33,557 nt of DNA from Acidimicrobiia bacterium. Its GTDB lineage: Bacteria; Actinomycetota; Acidimicrobiia; IMCC26256; JAMXLJ01. Position numbers and translations under genes: made by a program. Every line of letters begins with the position of its first letter. Position 1 is the first letter of the stretch. The notes beneath the pieces were generated by a model. That model ran no database searches and had not been told where the DNA came from. It was given only the letters and a program-made list of their open reading frames with translations. Below are positions 31,809 through 33,557 of the stretch, in pieces. The stretch covers positions 1 to 33,557 of the forward strand of contig DASRES010000074.1 in assembly GCA_035651955.1 (NCBI GenBank), read 5' to 3'.

Positions 31809-33557
31809 TCAGACGCGCAGCGGGTCGACGTCTACGCGCAGACGGCCGTGACGGCGACCGTCCGCGGCCGCGACGGCGAGCGCGTCGCACAGCGTGGCGA
31901 CGTCGTCGGCGCGCACGAGCGCGCGTGCGCCCGCGCGCGTCGGCGTCGGGCCGAGCACGGACACGTGCGCGTCCGGGAGGCGTGCGACGGCGGCGTCGAC
32001 CGCTTCGCCGGCGCCCGAGACCTCGGCGAGCGCACCGAAGGGCGGGAACCCGAGGAGCTGCCGCCGTTCGCGTTCGACGCCCGGGACCAGCTCGGGATCC
32101 CGTGCTCGGACGGCGCGTACCACCTCGTGGTCGGGGACCCGCGTCTGCACCAGCAGCCGGCCGTCCGGCCCGACCGCACGCGCGCCCCGGGCGAGGAGCC
32201 ACAACGCCTGCTCCGCGGCGCGGTACCGCAACGCGAGGAGCTCGTGGTCAAGCTCGAGGAACGCGGCGAGACCCGGGCGCCGACCCGGCATCCCGCGCAC
32301 CCGGTGCAGCACGGCTTCCGTGCCGACGAGCACGTCGGCGTCGGGCACGTGCACGGTCGCCGCGTCGACCGCGGCGACGGTCGCGCGCGGCAACAGCGCG
32401 GCGAGGTCGTCGCGCAGCCGGGACACGCCGGCGCGCACGACGCGCATCCGTGTCCCGCCGCACCGGGTGCAGAGGCGCGCGCGCGGCTCGTCGCACCGCG
32501 GGCAGACGAGCCCGCCGTCGGTCTCGCCCACCGCGGCACCACACCGCTCGCACCGCACGAGCTCGCCACACGCGGCGCACGCGAGCAACCGGGCGCGACC
32601 CTTCCGGTTCACGACGCACAGCGCGCGCCGGTCGCGGTCGATCGTCTCGTGCAACCGCGTGGCGAGCGTCTCGGACAGCAGCCCGAACCCCGGTCGCGTG
32701 TCGCGCAGGTCGACGACGTCGACCACCGGCCACCCGTCGCGCTCCAGCGCCCGGTTCGGGCGGGCGAACGCGGTCGCCGCGACGCACGCGTCGACCGTCG
32801 GCACGGGGCTCACGAGCGTCACGCGCGCGCGGGCGCGTCGCGCGCGTTCGATCGCGACGTCGCGGGCGTGCCACGCGGGAACACGCTCCTCGACGAGACC
32901 TTCGTCGCCCTCGTCGAGCACGACGATCGCGGAGAGGTCGGGTACGGGCGCGAGCACCGCGACGCGACCGCCGACGACGACGCACGCGCCCCGCCGGGCT
33001 GCGGACCACGCGCGGGTGCGCTCGGCGCCCGTCTGGTCGCCGCGCACGACGACGACCGAGCGCCCGTCGCGCTCGAGCGCGCCGACGAGCGACCCGAGGC
33101 GCACACCCTCGGGCACGACGACAACCGTCGAGCCCGAGGGCGCGAGGAGGGACCGGACGAGCGCGCGCCGGTCGGACGCGGGCGGCCACGCGACGAGCCC
33201 GACGGGCGCGTCCGCGATGCCGTCGAGACCGGCCGGCGCGTCGACCACCGGGTGCACGCCGACCTCGCTGATCGGAACGGCCTCGGGCGGGACGATGTTG
33301 GACGGCGACGCGCTGCGCAACAACGCGGTGACCGGCCCGCACCACCGCCACGCGATCCACCGGCACAGGTCCACGAGCTCGCGGGACGGGCCGGCCGACA
33401 CCGCGGCCGCGATGGGCCGGAGCCGCTCGGGTTCCGTCTCGGGCGCGACGTCGTCGGCCACGACCCAGCCGCGCACGCGCCGACCGTGGAGCGGGACGCG
33501 CACGATCGTGCCGACCGCGACGCGCGCGTCGAGCGCGTCGGGCACGAGATAGTCGAA
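31809..33557 (-). CDS. priA: Primosomal protein N' (PriA), actinobacterial helicase-degenerate form, 5' end cut by the window
   Basis: The frame runs off the right end (FDYLVPDALDARVAVGTIVRVPLHGRRVRGWV), so the true N-terminus is beyond 33557; about 582 residues are seen. The N-terminal 3'-DNA-binding domain and winged-helix region are followed by a helicase-like part without its ATPase motifs: no Walker A G-x-GKT is present, and the Walker B DEEH is replaced by LDEGDEG. The zinc-binding module is intact, with CAACGELVRCERCG...CPRCDE...CTRCGG (four CxxC pairs). This loss of helicase residues is known for actinobacterial PriA. The protein probably loads or positions the replication restart machinery without unwinding. 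It heads the def-fmt-rsmB-rpe run. Confidence 0.92.
   Translation of the reverse strand, partial: FDYLVPDALDARVAVGTIVRVPLHGRRVRGWVVADDVAPETEPERLRPIAAAVSAGPSRELVDLCRWIAWRWCGPVTALLRSASPSNIVPPEAVPISEVGVHPVVDAPAGLDGIADAPVGLVAWPPASDRRALVRSLLAPSGSTVVVVPEGVRLGSLVGALERDGRSVVVVRGDQTGAERTRAWSAARRGACVVVGGRVAVLAPVPDLSAIVVLDEGDEGLVEERVPAWHARDVAIERARRARARVTLVSPVPTVDACVAATAFARPNRALERDGWPVVDVVDLRDTRPGFGLLSETLATRLHETIDRDRRALCVVNRKGRARLLACAACGELVRCERCGAAVGETDGGLVCPRCDEPRARLCTRCGGTRMRVVRAGVSRLRDDLAALLPRATVAAVDAATVHVPDADVLVGTEAVLHRVRGMPGRRPGLAAFLELDHELLALRYRAAEQALWLLARGARAVGPDGRLLVQTRVPDHEVVRAVRARDPELVPGVERERRQLLGFPPFGALAEVSGAGEAVDAAVARLPDAHVSVLGPTPTRAGARALVRADDVATLCDALAVAAADGRRHGRLRVDVDPLRV

Noticed and set aside
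30494-33271. A plus-strand open frame of 925 codons antisense to fmt, def and priA
   Set aside because: Shadow frame with low-complexity Arg runs; the minus-strand genes are certain.

Overview
This is a high-GC housekeeping segment of an actinobacterial chromosome. Three blocks carry the gene order known from Actinobacteria (for example Mycobacterium and Streptomyces): infC-rpmI-rplT-rRNA methyltransferase-pheS-pheT, argC-J-B-D-F-R-G-H, and priA-def-fmt-rsmB-rpe with rib genes. Many GTG starts, 1-4 base gene overlaps, a helicase-degenerate PriA and a probable leaderless argC fit this. An Acidimicrobiia-like lineage is my guess; it is not proven by anything here. Almost all genes lie on the minus strand.

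Region by region. Bases 1-1176 (+) are a remnant: a frameshifted IS256-type transposase whose right end abuts the 3' part of an HNH endonuclease gene. Bases 1189-10075 (-) are a nine-gene operon, argC-argJ-argB-argD-argF-argR-argG-argH-mpg. It makes arginine from N-acetylglutamate, carries its own repressor gene, and ends with a 3-methyladenine DNA glycosylase. An ARG-box-like dyad lies over the argC promoter. Bases 10097-11663 hold a divergent MaoC-type hotdog protein (+) and a convergent degenerate receiver/PAS protein (-). Bases 11809-17407 (-) are the translation cluster infC-rpmI-rplT-rRNA methyltransferase-pheS-pheT, with a probable AUC start for infC, two mutually exclusive leader hairpins and a 63-bp tandem repeat between rpmI and rplT. 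Bases 17668-19967 (+) carry a small DUF1844-like protein and a GH15 glucoamylase/trehalase-type enzyme. Bases 19964-22200 (-) carry a PH-like/SHOCT protein and a phosphoesterase lipoprotein.

Bases 22348-27198 (-) form a riboflavin operon, ribD-ribE-ribBA-ribH, followed without a break by hisG and a cold-shock-like gene. It has a recognisable promoter, an FMN riboswitch and a hairpin predicted to hide the ribD ribosome binding site. A single-pass membrane protein (+) follows at 27434-27820, ending in a convergent hairpin terminator. Bases 27855-33557 (-) are priA (cut by the window end)-def-fmt-rsmB-rpe-mogA-like, a run of tightly joined replication-restart, formyl-methionine, rRNA methylation, pentose phosphate and molybdopterin genes.

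I see no CRISPR array, no tRNA or rRNA gene, no prophage and no new defence or biosynthetic system. The most interesting signals are regulatory: the FMN riboswitch expression platform and its reach to hisG, the infC leader with its non-canonical start, the argC/MaoC divergent dyad, the rRNA methyltransferase without a usual start codon, and the 63-bp tandem repeat.
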